A DNA stretch of 64,000 bases from Candidatus Synechococcus calcipolaris G9 (lineage in GTDB: Bacteria; Cyanobacteriota; Cyanobacteriia; Thermosynechococcales; Thermosynechococcaceae), in assembly GCF_029582805.1 (NCBI RefSeq), contig NZ_JAKKUT010000002.1:1388001-1452000 (forward strand). The letters are read 5' to 3'. Below the pieces are notes generated by a model. It was not told the origin of the DNA. It saw nothing but the letters and a program-made list of their open reading frames with translations, and did no database searches. A program made the translations under genes and the position numbers. Shown here in pieces: positions 1-6,518 of the stretch. Each line of letters begins with the position of its first letter. The stretch's first letter is position 1.

Positions 1-909
1 GCGGCCCTACCCGTGATGGAAGGCAAGGCGATGCTCTTCCAAGAATTTGGTGGCTTAGATGCCTTTCCCATTTGCTTGGCCACCCAAGATGTGGATGAAA
101 TTGTGGCGACGGTAAAGCGTATTGCTCCGGTGTTTGGCGGTGTCAACCTAGAGGATATTAGTGCCCCCCGTTGTTTTGAAATTGAGGCTCGACTACAGCA
201 GGAACTCGATATTCCCATTTTCCATGATGATCAACATGGTACGGCGATCGTCAGTTTGGCGGCTTTGATCAATGCTCTGAAAGTCGTTGGTAAATCCTTG
301 GATACCATTCGCATTGTGATTAATGGGGCCGGGGCTGCCGGGGTGGCGATCTCTCGATTATTGCGAAAAGCCGGGGTGAAAACCATTTTCCTGTGTGACT
401 CCAAGGGCATCGTCAGTCAAGATCGCCCCAATTTACCCCCCGGTAAAGCTGAATTTGCCGTACCGGATGCCGGAACCTTGGCAGATGCCCTCAAGGATGC
501 CGATGTTTTTATGGGGGTTAGTGTCCCCGGTGTCCTCACCCTGGAAATGGTGCAATCGATGGCCAAGGATGCCATTGTATTTGCCATGGCCAACCCGATT
601 CCCGAAATCCAGCCGGAACTCATCTATGATCATGTGGCTGTTTTAGCAACGGGCCGCAGTGACTATCCCAACCAAATTAATAATGTGCTGGCATTTCCCG
701 GAGTCTTTAAGGGGGCCCTGGCCTGCCGTTCCCAAGCCATGACAACGACCATGTTTTTAGAGGCGGCCCAGGCGATCGCCGATCTCGTCTCCCCCCAAGA
801 CCTGAACCGTGATCATATTATTCCTTCGGTCTTCGATCGCCGAGTGGCCAATGTGGTTGCCTCCGCCGTCGAGCATTGTGCCCGTTCCCAGGGTTTAGCC
901 CGTTGTTAA
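1..909 (+). CDS. NAD(P)-dependent malic enzyme, C-terminal part
   Basis: The enzyme oxidatively decarboxylates malate to pyruvate in the cytosol. The reading frame is open from base 1 (codons for AALPVMEGKA), so the 5' end lies outside the window. Visible are the malic-domain motif FHDDQHGTAIV (around bases 218-250), followed by the Rossmann dinucleotide site NGAGAAGVAISRLL (about 322-363), and the late conserved segments SDYPNQINNVLAFPGVF and ANPIPEIQPE. About 302 codons are present of the roughly 450-460 usual for the short bacterial form. There is no phosphotransacetylase domain at the C-terminus, so it is not the long MaeB type. Cofactor preference cannot be read from the sequence. Confidence 0.93.
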   Translation, partial: AALPVMEGKAMLFQEFGGLDAFPICLATQDVDEIVATVKRIAPVFGGVNLEDISAPRCFEIEARLQQELDIPIFHDDQHGTAIVSLAALINALKVVGKSLDTIRIVINGAGAAGVAISRLLRKAGVKTIFLCDSKGIVSQDRPNLPPGKAEFAVPDAGTLADALKDADVFMGVSVPGVLTLEMVQSMAKDAIVFAMANPIPEIQPELIYDHVAVLATGRSDYPNQINNVLAFPGVFKGALACRSQAMTTTMFLEAAQAIADLVSPQDLNRDHIIPSVFDRRVANVVASAVEHCARSQGLARC

Positions 910-948
910 TTAATTATGTAGGCTCACCTCCCATCTCTCATTTTACTT

Positions 949-1212
949 TTACGGTTCATAGGCTTGACTACGATGGGCGATCGCCACAACAAACACCTGA
1001 ATCAACTCATCATCCACCGAATAGATCATCCTGTAGTCTCCGATACGATAGCGATAGTAGCCTGCGTAATCCCCTTTGAGAGCTTTGATGTTGGGATGAG
1101 ATCGGGGAGTTTGCTCTAACTGTTGTAAACATCGGGTAATCTTCTTGGCTAAGGCTTTGTCAGCATTCACATAAACTTTTTGGGCATCGGGATGGAGAAA
1201 AACTTCATACAT
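949..1212 (-). CDS. RelE/ParE-superfamily toxin
   Basis: An 87-residue protein of the RelE/ParE fold, most likely an mRNA interferase held inactive by the antitoxin encoded just upstream. The C-terminal run YYRYRIGDYRMIYSVDD and the following beta strand with IAHRSQAYEP are typical of the RelE group, as is the N-terminal YEVFLHPDAQK strand. The ATG at 1212 is chosen over a longer reading because it starts inside the antitoxin stop region: the bases GATGTATGA hold both the antitoxin's end and this start (8-base overlap), implying translational coupling. The active-site set cannot be confirmed without an alignment. Confidence 0.82.
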   Translation of the reverse strand: MYEVFLHPDAQKVYVNADKALAKKITRCLQQLEQTPRSHPNIKALKGDYAGYYRYRIGDYRMIYSVDDELIQVFVVAIAHRSQAYEP

Positions 1213-1528
1213 CGGAGCGAAGGGTTCTCCAACTGCTGTACTGGGTTTTAGAGGTTGTTTGATTTTGCTTAACACGCTCTAGCAAGCCAGGAATTGCCAG
1301 AAGTTCTTGAGTTGCAGCTTCACTTTCAGCATTTGCCAAGTAAGCCGCAAAATCAGCAAGCACCTGTAAGCGCTCTGGCGATAGTTGCTTGAGTGAGTCA
1401 TTGAGTTGACGCTGTAACTCGGCTACAGATACCAAAATCGACGACTCCTCCTCTATTGGGGAATTATAATTATCCGTAGTATTCATTGCCTGTTTCACAC
1501 TTTCAAGGGTTAATATCCATTCTGACAT
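1205..1528 (-). CDS. Antitoxin partner of the RelE-type toxin
   Basis: About 107 residues. The central part (LSPERLQVLADFAAYLA) and the tail YSSWRTLRSDV are characteristic of cyanobacterial antitoxins encoded upstream of RelE-like toxins; the tail probably wraps the toxin. It precedes and overlaps the toxin gene by 8 bases. The start is uncertain: ATG at 1528 is chosen, but GTG at 1549 and ATG at 1486 are possible, and no Shine-Dalgarno sequence decides among them. No clear DNA-binding domain of the MetJ/Arc or AbrB type is obvious by eye, so the assignment rests mainly on context and the C-terminal pattern. Confidence 0.7.
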   Translation of the reverse strand: MSEWILTLESVKQAMNTTDNYNSPIEEESSILVSVAELQRQLNDSLKQLSPERLQVLADFAAYLANAESEAATQELLAIPGLLERVKQNQTTSKTQYSSWRTLRSDV

Positions 1529-1594
1529 CCTCCCTAATGGTATAATCACTGGAATTTCTCAAACGTCATCATCCACACCAAGGAGTGTCCAGTC

Positions 1595-2824
1595 TTGCGC
1601 TACCTGTTCTCCTCGGAATCTGTTACAGAAGGGCATCCCGATAAAATCTGTGATCAGATCTCTGACACCATTCTGGATCATCTGCTCAGTCAAGACCCTT
1701 TCAGTCGTGTAGCAGCGGAAGTGGTCGTCAATACCGGCCTCGTTTTAATTACCGGGGAAATTACCACCAAGGCGATCGTAAATTATGTCGATATTGCCCG
1801 TGAAAAAATTGCCGAAATTGGCTATGTGGATGCGGAAAATGGCTTTGCCGCCAATAGCTGCTCCGTTTTAGTTGCTCTAGATGAGCAGTCTCCCGACATT
1901 GCCCAAGGGGTAAATACCGCCCAAGAAGCTCGCACCAATCTCAGTGAGGCAGAACTGGATCGCATTGGTGCTGGGGATCAGGGCATTATGTTTGGCTATG
2001 CCTGTAATGAAACTCCTGAGTTGATGCCCCTTCCCATTAGCCTATCCCACCGCATGGCCCGTAAATTAGCCGCCGTGCGGAAAACTGAGCAATTGCCCTA
2101 CCTGCGGCCCGATGGCAAAACCCAGGTTACGGTCATCTATGAGGATGGCCGCCCCGTTGGCATTGATACGATTTTAATTTCCACCCAACATACCCCTGCC
2201 ATCGGTGATATTACCGACGAGAAAGCCATCCAAGAAAGAATCAAGGCGGATCTCTGGGATAGTGTTGTCCAGCCTGTCTTTGCTGATTTAGCCGTTAAAC
2301 CCGATGATCACACCCGCTTTTTAGTCAATCCCACGGGTAAGTTTGTCATTGGCGGCCCCCAAGGGGACTCTGGTTTAACGGGTCGTAAAATTATTGTGGA
2401 TACCTATGGCGGCTATTCTCGCCACGGGGGTGGAGCCTTTTCCGGGAAGGACCCCACCAAGGTCGATCGCAGTGCCGCCTACATGGCCCGCTACATTGCT
2501 AAAAATATTGTGGCAGCAGGCCTGGCTGAAAAATGTGAAATCCAGTTCAGCTATGCCATTGGGGTTGCCCGCCCCGTTAGCCTGTTTGTGGATACCTTTG
2601 GAACGGGCAAGATTTCCAGCGATCGCCTACTAGAATTAGTCAAAGATCATTTTGAACTTCGTCCCGCTGGCATCATTCAGACCTTTGGCCTTCGCAATTT
2701 ACCGGGAGAGCGCGGGGGGCGATTCTACCAAGACGTGGCGGCCTATGGCCACTTTGGTCGCTCGGATTTGGATCTCCCTTGGGAGCAAACCGATAAGGCA
2801 ACCCTATTAAAAACCTCTGCCTAA
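1595..2824 (+). CDS. metK: S-adenosylmethionine synthetase
   Basis: MetK makes S-adenosylmethionine from methionine and ATP in the cytosol, releasing PPi and Pi. The 409-residue length fits the family. Signatures seen are [12 protein letters not shown] at the N-terminus, [12 protein letters not shown], and the P-loop-like [19 protein letters not shown]. The start codon is TTG at 1595, supported by the conserved [14 protein letters not shown] opening and by AAGGAG about ten bases upstream. It stands alone between two toxin-antitoxin loci. No SAM riboswitch is apparent in the short leader. Confidence 0.97.
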   Translation: MRYLFSSESVTEGHPDKICDQISDTILDHLLSQDPFSRVAAEVVVNTGLVLITGEITTKAIVNYVDIAREKIAEIGYVDAENGFAANSCSVLVALDEQSPDIAQGVNTAQEARTNLSEAELDRIGAGDQGIMFGYACNETPELMPLPISLSHRMARKLAAVRKTEQLPYLRPDGKTQVTVIYEDGRPVGIDTILISTQHTPAIGDITDEKAIQERIKADLWDSVVQPVFADLAVKPDDHTRFLVNPTGKFVIGGPQGDSGLTGRKIIVDTYGGYSRHGGGAFSGKDPTKVDRSAAYMARYIAKNIVAAGLAEKCEIQFSYAIGVARPVSLFVDTFGTGKISSDRLLELVKDHFELRPAGIIQTFGLRNLPGERGGRFYQDVAAYGHFGRSDLDLPWEQTDKATLLKTSA

Positions 2825-2831
2825 TCGAACC

Positions 2832-2874
2832 GTTAAGCGGCGCGGAAGCCTGGGTGTAGAAGCGTCAGCTTAAC
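2832..2874. other. Inverted repeat downstream of metK
   Basis: GTTAAGC at 2832-2838 is the exact reverse complement of GCTTAAC at 2868-2874, with a 29-base interval. It directly follows the metK stop codon. No T-run follows, so it is not a typical intrinsic terminator. It may be an RNA hairpin or a remnant of a small repeat. Confidence 0.3.
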
Positions 2875-2898
2875 TATTTGTTACATAAAATTCTCTGT

Positions 2899-2916
2899 TG
2901 TACAATGAGTTGTACA
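2899..2916. promoter_or_regulatory. Putative YefM operator (two TGTACA boxes)
   Basis: Two identical TGTACA hexamers occupy 2899-2904 and 2911-2916, 12 bases apart start to start, just upstream of the yefM start at 2934. In E. coli the YefM-YoeB complex represses its operon by binding palindromes with a TGTACA core, so these two boxes are the natural candidates for autoregulation. Confidence 0.7.
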
Positions 2917-2933
2917 TATGGAGTTCTGTGCCT

Positions 2934-3185
2934 ATGAATATTCTGAGCTATTCGGAAGTTCGCAGTCAGCTTGCTAAGACAATGGATAGGGTATGTGATG
3001 ACCATGCCCCCATTGTTATTACTCGCAAGAATTCCCAATCGGTAGTGATGATGTCACTGGACGACTATCAAGCAATTCAGGAGACTGTGTACCTGCTTCG
3101 CAGCCCCAAGAATGCCCAACGGTTGATTGAGTCAATGGCAGAAATCAAATCCGGTGGAGGTACTGTACAGAAGCTTATTGAATGA
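2934..3185 (+). CDS. yefM: YefM/Phd-family antitoxin
   Basis: This 83-residue Phd/YefM antitoxin begins MNILSYSEVRSQLAKTMDRV, the usual N-terminal DNA-binding dimer region, and continues with ITRKNSQSVVMMSLDDYQAIQET, the family's core. The C-terminal part (about residues 55-83) would be the toxin-binding tail. The start at 2934 is chosen over an upstream in-frame TTG at 2898 because the family begins here and the upstream stretch contains the TGTACA operator boxes. It is joined to the toxin gene by an ATGA overlap at 3182-3185. Expected role: neutralise YoeB and repress the operon. Confidence 0.92.
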   Translation: MNILSYSEVRSQLAKTMDRVCDDHAPIVITRKNSQSVVMMSLDDYQAIQETVYLLRSPKNAQRLIESMAEIKSGGGTVQKLIE

Positions 3186-3436
3186 AAATTGAATTTTCTG
3201 AGAACGCTTGGGAAGACTATTTGTATTGGCAAAAAACAGATAAGAGCGTACTAAAGCGCATCAATGGATTGATTCGAGATATTCAACGATCTCCCTTTGA
3301 AGGCATAGGAAAACCCGAGCCGCTAAAGTATACACTCTCTGGTTTTTGGTCTCGTCGAATTAATGACGAGCATCGCCTTGTATACTCCGTCGAAGATAAT
3401 GTTCTTTGTATCGTTCAAGTTCGCTATCACTACTAA
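3182..3436 (+). CDS. yoeB: YoeB-family mRNA interferase toxin
   Basis: An 84-residue ribosome-dependent mRNA endonuclease of the RelE superfamily. It shows the full YoeB pattern: FSENAWEDYLYWQKTDK at the start, IQRSPFEGIGKPEPLK in the middle (Glu and Lys of the active-site region), and FWSRRINDEHRLVYSV then CRYHY-like CIVQVRYHY at the end, with the conserved Arg, His and Tyr. The length equals that of E. coli YoeB, so the toxin looks intact. It overlaps yefM by four bases. Confidence 0.93.
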   Translation: MKIEFSENAWEDYLYWQKTDKSVLKRINGLIRDIQRSPFEGIGKPEPLKYTLSGFWSRRINDEHRLVYSVEDNVLCIVQVRYHY

Positions 3437-3447
3437 TTAATTTTAAT

Positions 3448-4140
3448 TTAATTTAAGAAATCCTCTATACAGTGACTTGCCCCGGCCTCCTTCAGTTCTA
3501 AAAAACTATGGGTTGTCAATACGCCCCAGCAAGCCATACCAGCATTACGGGCTGCTTGCACACCGGCGATCGCATCCTCAAAAACAAGACATTCCTGGGG
3601 TGAAACCCCCAAGCGTTCAGCAACCAGTTGATAGCATTGGGGGTCGGGCTTGCCCCGTTGGACATCGGTTTCCATCACCAGCGTATGAAAAAACTGCCGC
3701 AGATTTTGGCCGTCTAAAATTGCATCCATATTTTCTTTACAGGCCGATGTGCCTAGGCCAATTTTGTAACCTTCCCGTTGGGCCTGCTTCAAAAACTCAA
3801 CTAATCCCGGCAATGGGGTAAGGCGATCTCGAATGAGTTCCCGAAAAACGGCCTCTTTCCCCTGGCCCCAGCGTTCTACCTCTGCGGCACTCACCGATCG
3901 CCCTAGCAGTTCGGGTAGCAGTTCACTATTTCGCTTCCCCCCCATGGTAGCCAATTGAGCTATATCAATTTCTGAATTGAGTTCGGGAGTTTGCTCCACA
4001 TAGGTTTTCCAGGCCTGTATGTGGTAGGGCATCGTATGGCACAGCACCCCGTCCATATCAAAAATTAGGGCAGAGAGTCGCGATAGATTGTGGGCTTGAA
4101 ATCGTTTTTCTAACAAGTTTTTCACCTTTCTAGGAAACAT
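3448..4140 (-). CDS. HAD-superfamily hydrolase (beta-phosphoglucomutase-like)
   Basis: About 230 residues. The nucleophile motif DMDGVLCHTMPYH has Asp28 and Asp30 (numbered from the chosen start). Later motifs are GLGTSA (motif II), GKPDPQCY (Lys of motif III) and VFEDAIAGVQAA (motif IV acidic pair). This combination is typical of the beta-phosphoglucomutase/sugar-phosphatase subgroup with an alpha-helical cap. Substrate is not predictable. ATG at 4140 is preferred to a TTG at 4155 that abuts the stop of the upstream alkB-like gene; the two genes are 15 bases apart and likely cotranscribed. Confidence 0.88.
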   Translation of the reverse strand: MFPRKVKNLLEKRFQAHNLSRLSALIFDMDGVLCHTMPYHIQAWKTYVEQTPELNSEIDIAQLATMGGKRNSELLPELLGRSVSAAEVERWGQGKEAVFRELIRDRLTPLPGLVEFLKQAQREGYKIGLGTSACKENMDAILDGQNLRQFFHTLVMETDVQRGKPDPQCYQLVAERLGVSPQECLVFEDAIAGVQAARNAGMACWGVLTTHSFLELKEAGASHCIEDFLN

Positions 4141-4155
4141 TAAGGGGCCGGTCAA

Positions 4156-4782
4156 TTAAAGAACAAACCTAAACGTCAAGTTAATTCTAGGGCCAACATT
4201 TTTCTTGGTTTTAGGAACCTGATGCTCCCAATAATGCTGAGTTTCATCCAACATGAGAAGCAAACTACCATGGGCTAATTGCAGGGAGATTTTTGACGGA
4301 TTAGGATCAATGGATTTGACTTTTCTAAGCATAAATGTTCGCATATTTCCTAAGCTAACTGAAGCAATAATCGGATTGTTGCCCAACTCTATCTCATTGT
4401 CACTATGCCATCCCATACTATCATTTCCATCTCGATATAAATTAATCAGTACACTGTTAAACGCGGTCTGGGCAATGGCTTCAACCTCATTTTTCAAGCC
4501 ATAAAGGCAACGTGTCCAGGGGATGGGTTCCATCGTGATGCCAGAATAGGTGTAGCTTTTACCTGTATCTCCATACCAAGCACTGAGGCGCGGTACGTTC
4601 ATTTTCTTGCCATAGATGCGGATAACGTCTTGTTGCCAAGGGGTTTCCTGCTCTAAGGTGCGATACAAATCATTGGCCCTTGTTGTCTCTATAAAATCGG
4701 GACAATATTGCACCGTACCCTGATCCTTTAGTACCTCATAGATCGTGTCTTGGGGAAAGATAGGTGTGATACACGGAGTCAT
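4156..4782 (-). CDS. AlkB-like 2-oxoglutarate/Fe(II) dioxygenase
   Basis: A 208-residue protein of the AlkB dealkylase family, which removes alkyl lesions from nucleic-acid bases. Iron ligands are visible as His126 and Asp128 in WHSDNE and His187 in EHQVPK. The 2-oxoglutarate-binding signature RINLTFR follows with Arg199 and Arg205. NLYRDGNDSMGWHSD and MLRKVK also match the family. The length is close to E. coli AlkB and to the ALKBH2/3-like bacterial forms. It is upstream of, and nearly touches, the HAD gene. No Ada-type regulatory context is seen. Confidence 0.92.
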   Translation of the reverse strand: MTPCITPIFPQDTIYEVLKDQGTVQYCPDFIETTRANDLYRTLEQETPWQQDVIRIYGKKMNVPRLSAWYGDTGKSYTYSGITMEPIPWTRCLYGLKNEVEAIAQTAFNSVLINLYRDGNDSMGWHSDNEIELGNNPIIASVSLGNMRTFMLRKVKSIDPNPSKISLQLAHGSLLLMLDETQHYWEHQVPKTKKNVGPRINLTFRFVL

Positions 4783-4935
4783 AATTCAGCCTGAAAAACC
4801 TTAGCTGTCCCTTTTAACCATGAAATTTTAGCCATGAATTTCTCCCCTAGGGGCGATCTCTGGTTGGGACGAAACCAATATATGCTAAGTTTTATTACAG
4901 TTTGCCGATTCTTCCTAGTATTTACTGAGTTTTCT

Positions 4936-5400
4936 ATGGACATTCCTGCTCCCCTTCAGCCGATCATTACCTTTGCCCACCCTGTCCTCATGTGGATTTT
5001 ACTAGGGTTATCCCTCTACGCCATGTATCTGGGAATTCAATCTCGGCGGACTCGTACTGCCAGTGGCGACGAAAAGAAAACCCTCGTGCAAGGTAAATTT
5101 ATTCTAAAGCACCATCAAATGGGTTCAATTCTATTGGCCTTGATGGTCTTGGGAACCATTGGTGGCATGGGAGCAACCTACATTAACAATGGCAAGCTCT
5201 TTTTTGGGCCCCATCTATTAGTCGGCTTAGGGATGACTGGGATTGTCGCTGTCTCCGCTAGTCTGACACCCCTGATGCAAAAGGGAAATGATATTGCCCG
5301 CTCCCTTCATATCGCCTTAAACGCCACCCTGGTGGGATTATTTGGCTGGCAAGCGGTGACTGGACTTCAGATTGTGCAGCGGATTCTTAATCCTAGTTAA
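4936..5400 (+). CDS. DUF4079 membrane protein
   Basis: A 154-residue integral membrane protein of the cyanobacterial/plastid DUF4079 family, function unknown. Four hydrophobic segments are seen: one after the N-terminal MDIPAPLQPIITFAHP, one beginning with HHQMGSILLALMVLGT, one around GPHLLVGLGMTGIVAV, and a last one near the C-terminus (HIALNATLVGLFGWQAV). Paired His residues (FAHP, KHHQMG, GPHLL, LHIALN) in or near membrane segments recall a haem-binding b561-like arrangement; that is inference. ATG at 4936 is chosen because upstream codons lack family-like sequence. Confidence 0.8.
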   Translation: MDIPAPLQPIITFAHPVLMWILLGLSLYAMYLGIQSRRTRTASGDEKKTLVQGKFILKHHQMGSILLALMVLGTIGGMGATYINNGKLFFGPHLLVGLGMTGIVAVSASLTPLMQKGNDIARSLHIALNATLVGLFGWQAVTGLQIVQRILNPS

Positions 5401-5475
5401 TTGAAGGACTTGGCATACTCTTCACGGATTCAGTGGATCTCTTCAACAATCTCATCTGTCCACTTTGTCGAGACA
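5397..5475 (-). pseudogene. Remnant of a small antitoxin-like protein
   Basis: Read on the minus strand, this stretch encodes KWTDEIVEEIH, then a TGA stop, then IREEYAKSFN and TAA. The pattern KW-D-IVEEI-x-IREEYAKSFN is widespread at the start of short cyanobacterial proteins next to toxins. The internal TGA could be a CGA-to-TGA nonsense change, and the usual continuation after FN is missing. No start codon or intact partner toxin is present. Recognition is from memory of the motif, so confidence is modest. Confidence 0.45.
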
Positions 5476-5478
5476 ACA

Positions 5479-5973
5479 TCAAGTACCCTGAAATTCCTGA
5501 ATAGCGATCCTGGGGGTGAGGGTAACGTGATAGAGCCGTCTAAACCCTTCTTCCAGGGAGGGCGGTGTTTGGGTTAAGTCTTGATACATTTGTTCAATCA
5601 CTGTTTCAGGAACCTGGCGATCGCGGGCGTGGTTCCACTGTTTGCAGGTCTCTAGATCCGTGAGAAGTTGCCAGCCGATCCAAGGCTCAGGGGTCAGGAT
5701 TCTGACTTGACGGAGAAATTGGACGCGATAGCGGTGCTGAACATTGGTGGCATCATAAATAATTGTGAAACCCCGTTGGAGCGATCGCTGGATTTGGCCC
5801 AAGACTTCCGCTTCAATCTGTGGCCATGCCCCTTGATGCCGTGGGTCTCCGTACAATAGGCGACGAATATCATCCGTGGCAACAATAACAGCATCGGGGA
5901 GGTTAAGACACAGATAGTCAGCAAAGGTAGATTTACCACTGGCAGGGGGGCCAATTAAAAGATGGTGGGCCAT
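5479..5973 (-). CDS. P-loop kinase, polynucleotide-kinase-like
   Basis: A 164-residue predicted ATPase/kinase. A Walker A motif, GPPASGKST, lies at about residues 8-16. It is followed by VIVATDDIRRLLYGD, where the Asp resembles the catalytic Asp of T4 polynucleotide kinase, then IIYDATNVQHRYRVQFL (Walker-B-like strand plus helix) and a lid with Arg residues near NHARDRQVPETVIEQM. These are the marks of the COG4639-type kinase family. The substrate (an RNA or DNA 5' end, or a small molecule) is unknown. It is 18 bases from the upstream secreted-protein gene and probably cotranscribed with it. Confidence 0.82.
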   Translation of the reverse strand: MAHHLLIGPPASGKSTFADYLCLNLPDAVIVATDDIRRLLYGDPRHQGAWPQIEAEVLGQIQRSLQRGFTIIYDATNVQHRYRVQFLRQVRILTPEPWIGWQLLTDLETCKQWNHARDRQVPETVIEQMYQDLTQTPPSLEEGFRRLYHVTLTPRIAIQEFQGT

Positions 5974-5991
5974 CCCAACCCCGGTGTGGCG

Positions 5992-6471
5992 TTATTCAGC
6001 GCGGGGAAAGTCAATGCCGATAATCTTGGCATTTTCATCAAAAATCAAAATCATGCTGTCCGTGACTTTAGCAAACTCTAGGCTGACAGCCACAACATTG
6101 CCGTTTACCCTAGAGTCGAGGCGACGTTGAAAGTCACCTACCCGCTTCAAAAAGGCACGATTTTTCCGCATCAATACTCGGGGCGGATTTTCGCTCTGAG
6201 TGACGGGACCCAAATATTCCCACGCCTGGTCGTAATTAGCGGCAAACAGGTAATCAACAAAGGATTCGGCATTGGCTTGAAATTGTGCTGCAAGGGCCGG
6301 ATCAATGGATTCCTCGGGCAAATCCTGGCTGAGGATCAATGGTTCGCGATCGCCTAAAGGAGACAGGGGCGATCGCTGTCCCGCCACAGCCTTGATATTC
6401 AGGCTAAAAAATCCAGACAGAAGGGCTAAACACAGTATGGGAGATACTGAAGATTTAGGAAATAGAACCAT
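5992..6471 (-). CDS. Secreted hypothetical protein with DUF3887-like domain
   Basis: A 159-residue protein with an N-terminal signal-like hydrophobic stretch (residues about 9-30, SPILCLALLSGFFSLN). The mature part contains QANAESFVDYLFAANYDQAWEYL, which recalls the NTF2-like/DUF3887 fold where a short helix pair precedes a cupped beta sheet. No catalytic motif is visible. Probable location is periplasmic. It lies upstream of the small kinase gene and downstream of, and on the same strand as, the cellulose synthase gene, but there is no evidence of a joint function. Confidence 0.55.
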   Translation of the reverse strand: MVLFPKSSVSPILCLALLSGFFSLNIKAVAGQRSPLSPLGDREPLILSQDLPEESIDPALAAQFQANAESFVDYLFAANYDQAWEYLGPVTQSENPPRVLMRKNRAFLKRVGDFQRRLDSRVNGNVVAVSLEFAKVTDSMILIFDENAKIIGIDFPRAE

Positions 6472-6518
6472 TGCTCTTAATCTCTTGGCTAAAAATATGT
6501 GATGTTAGTCTCTTAGGC

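Noticed and set aside
2832-2874. metK transcription terminator
   Set aside because: The stem is only seven bases with a long loop and no T-run.
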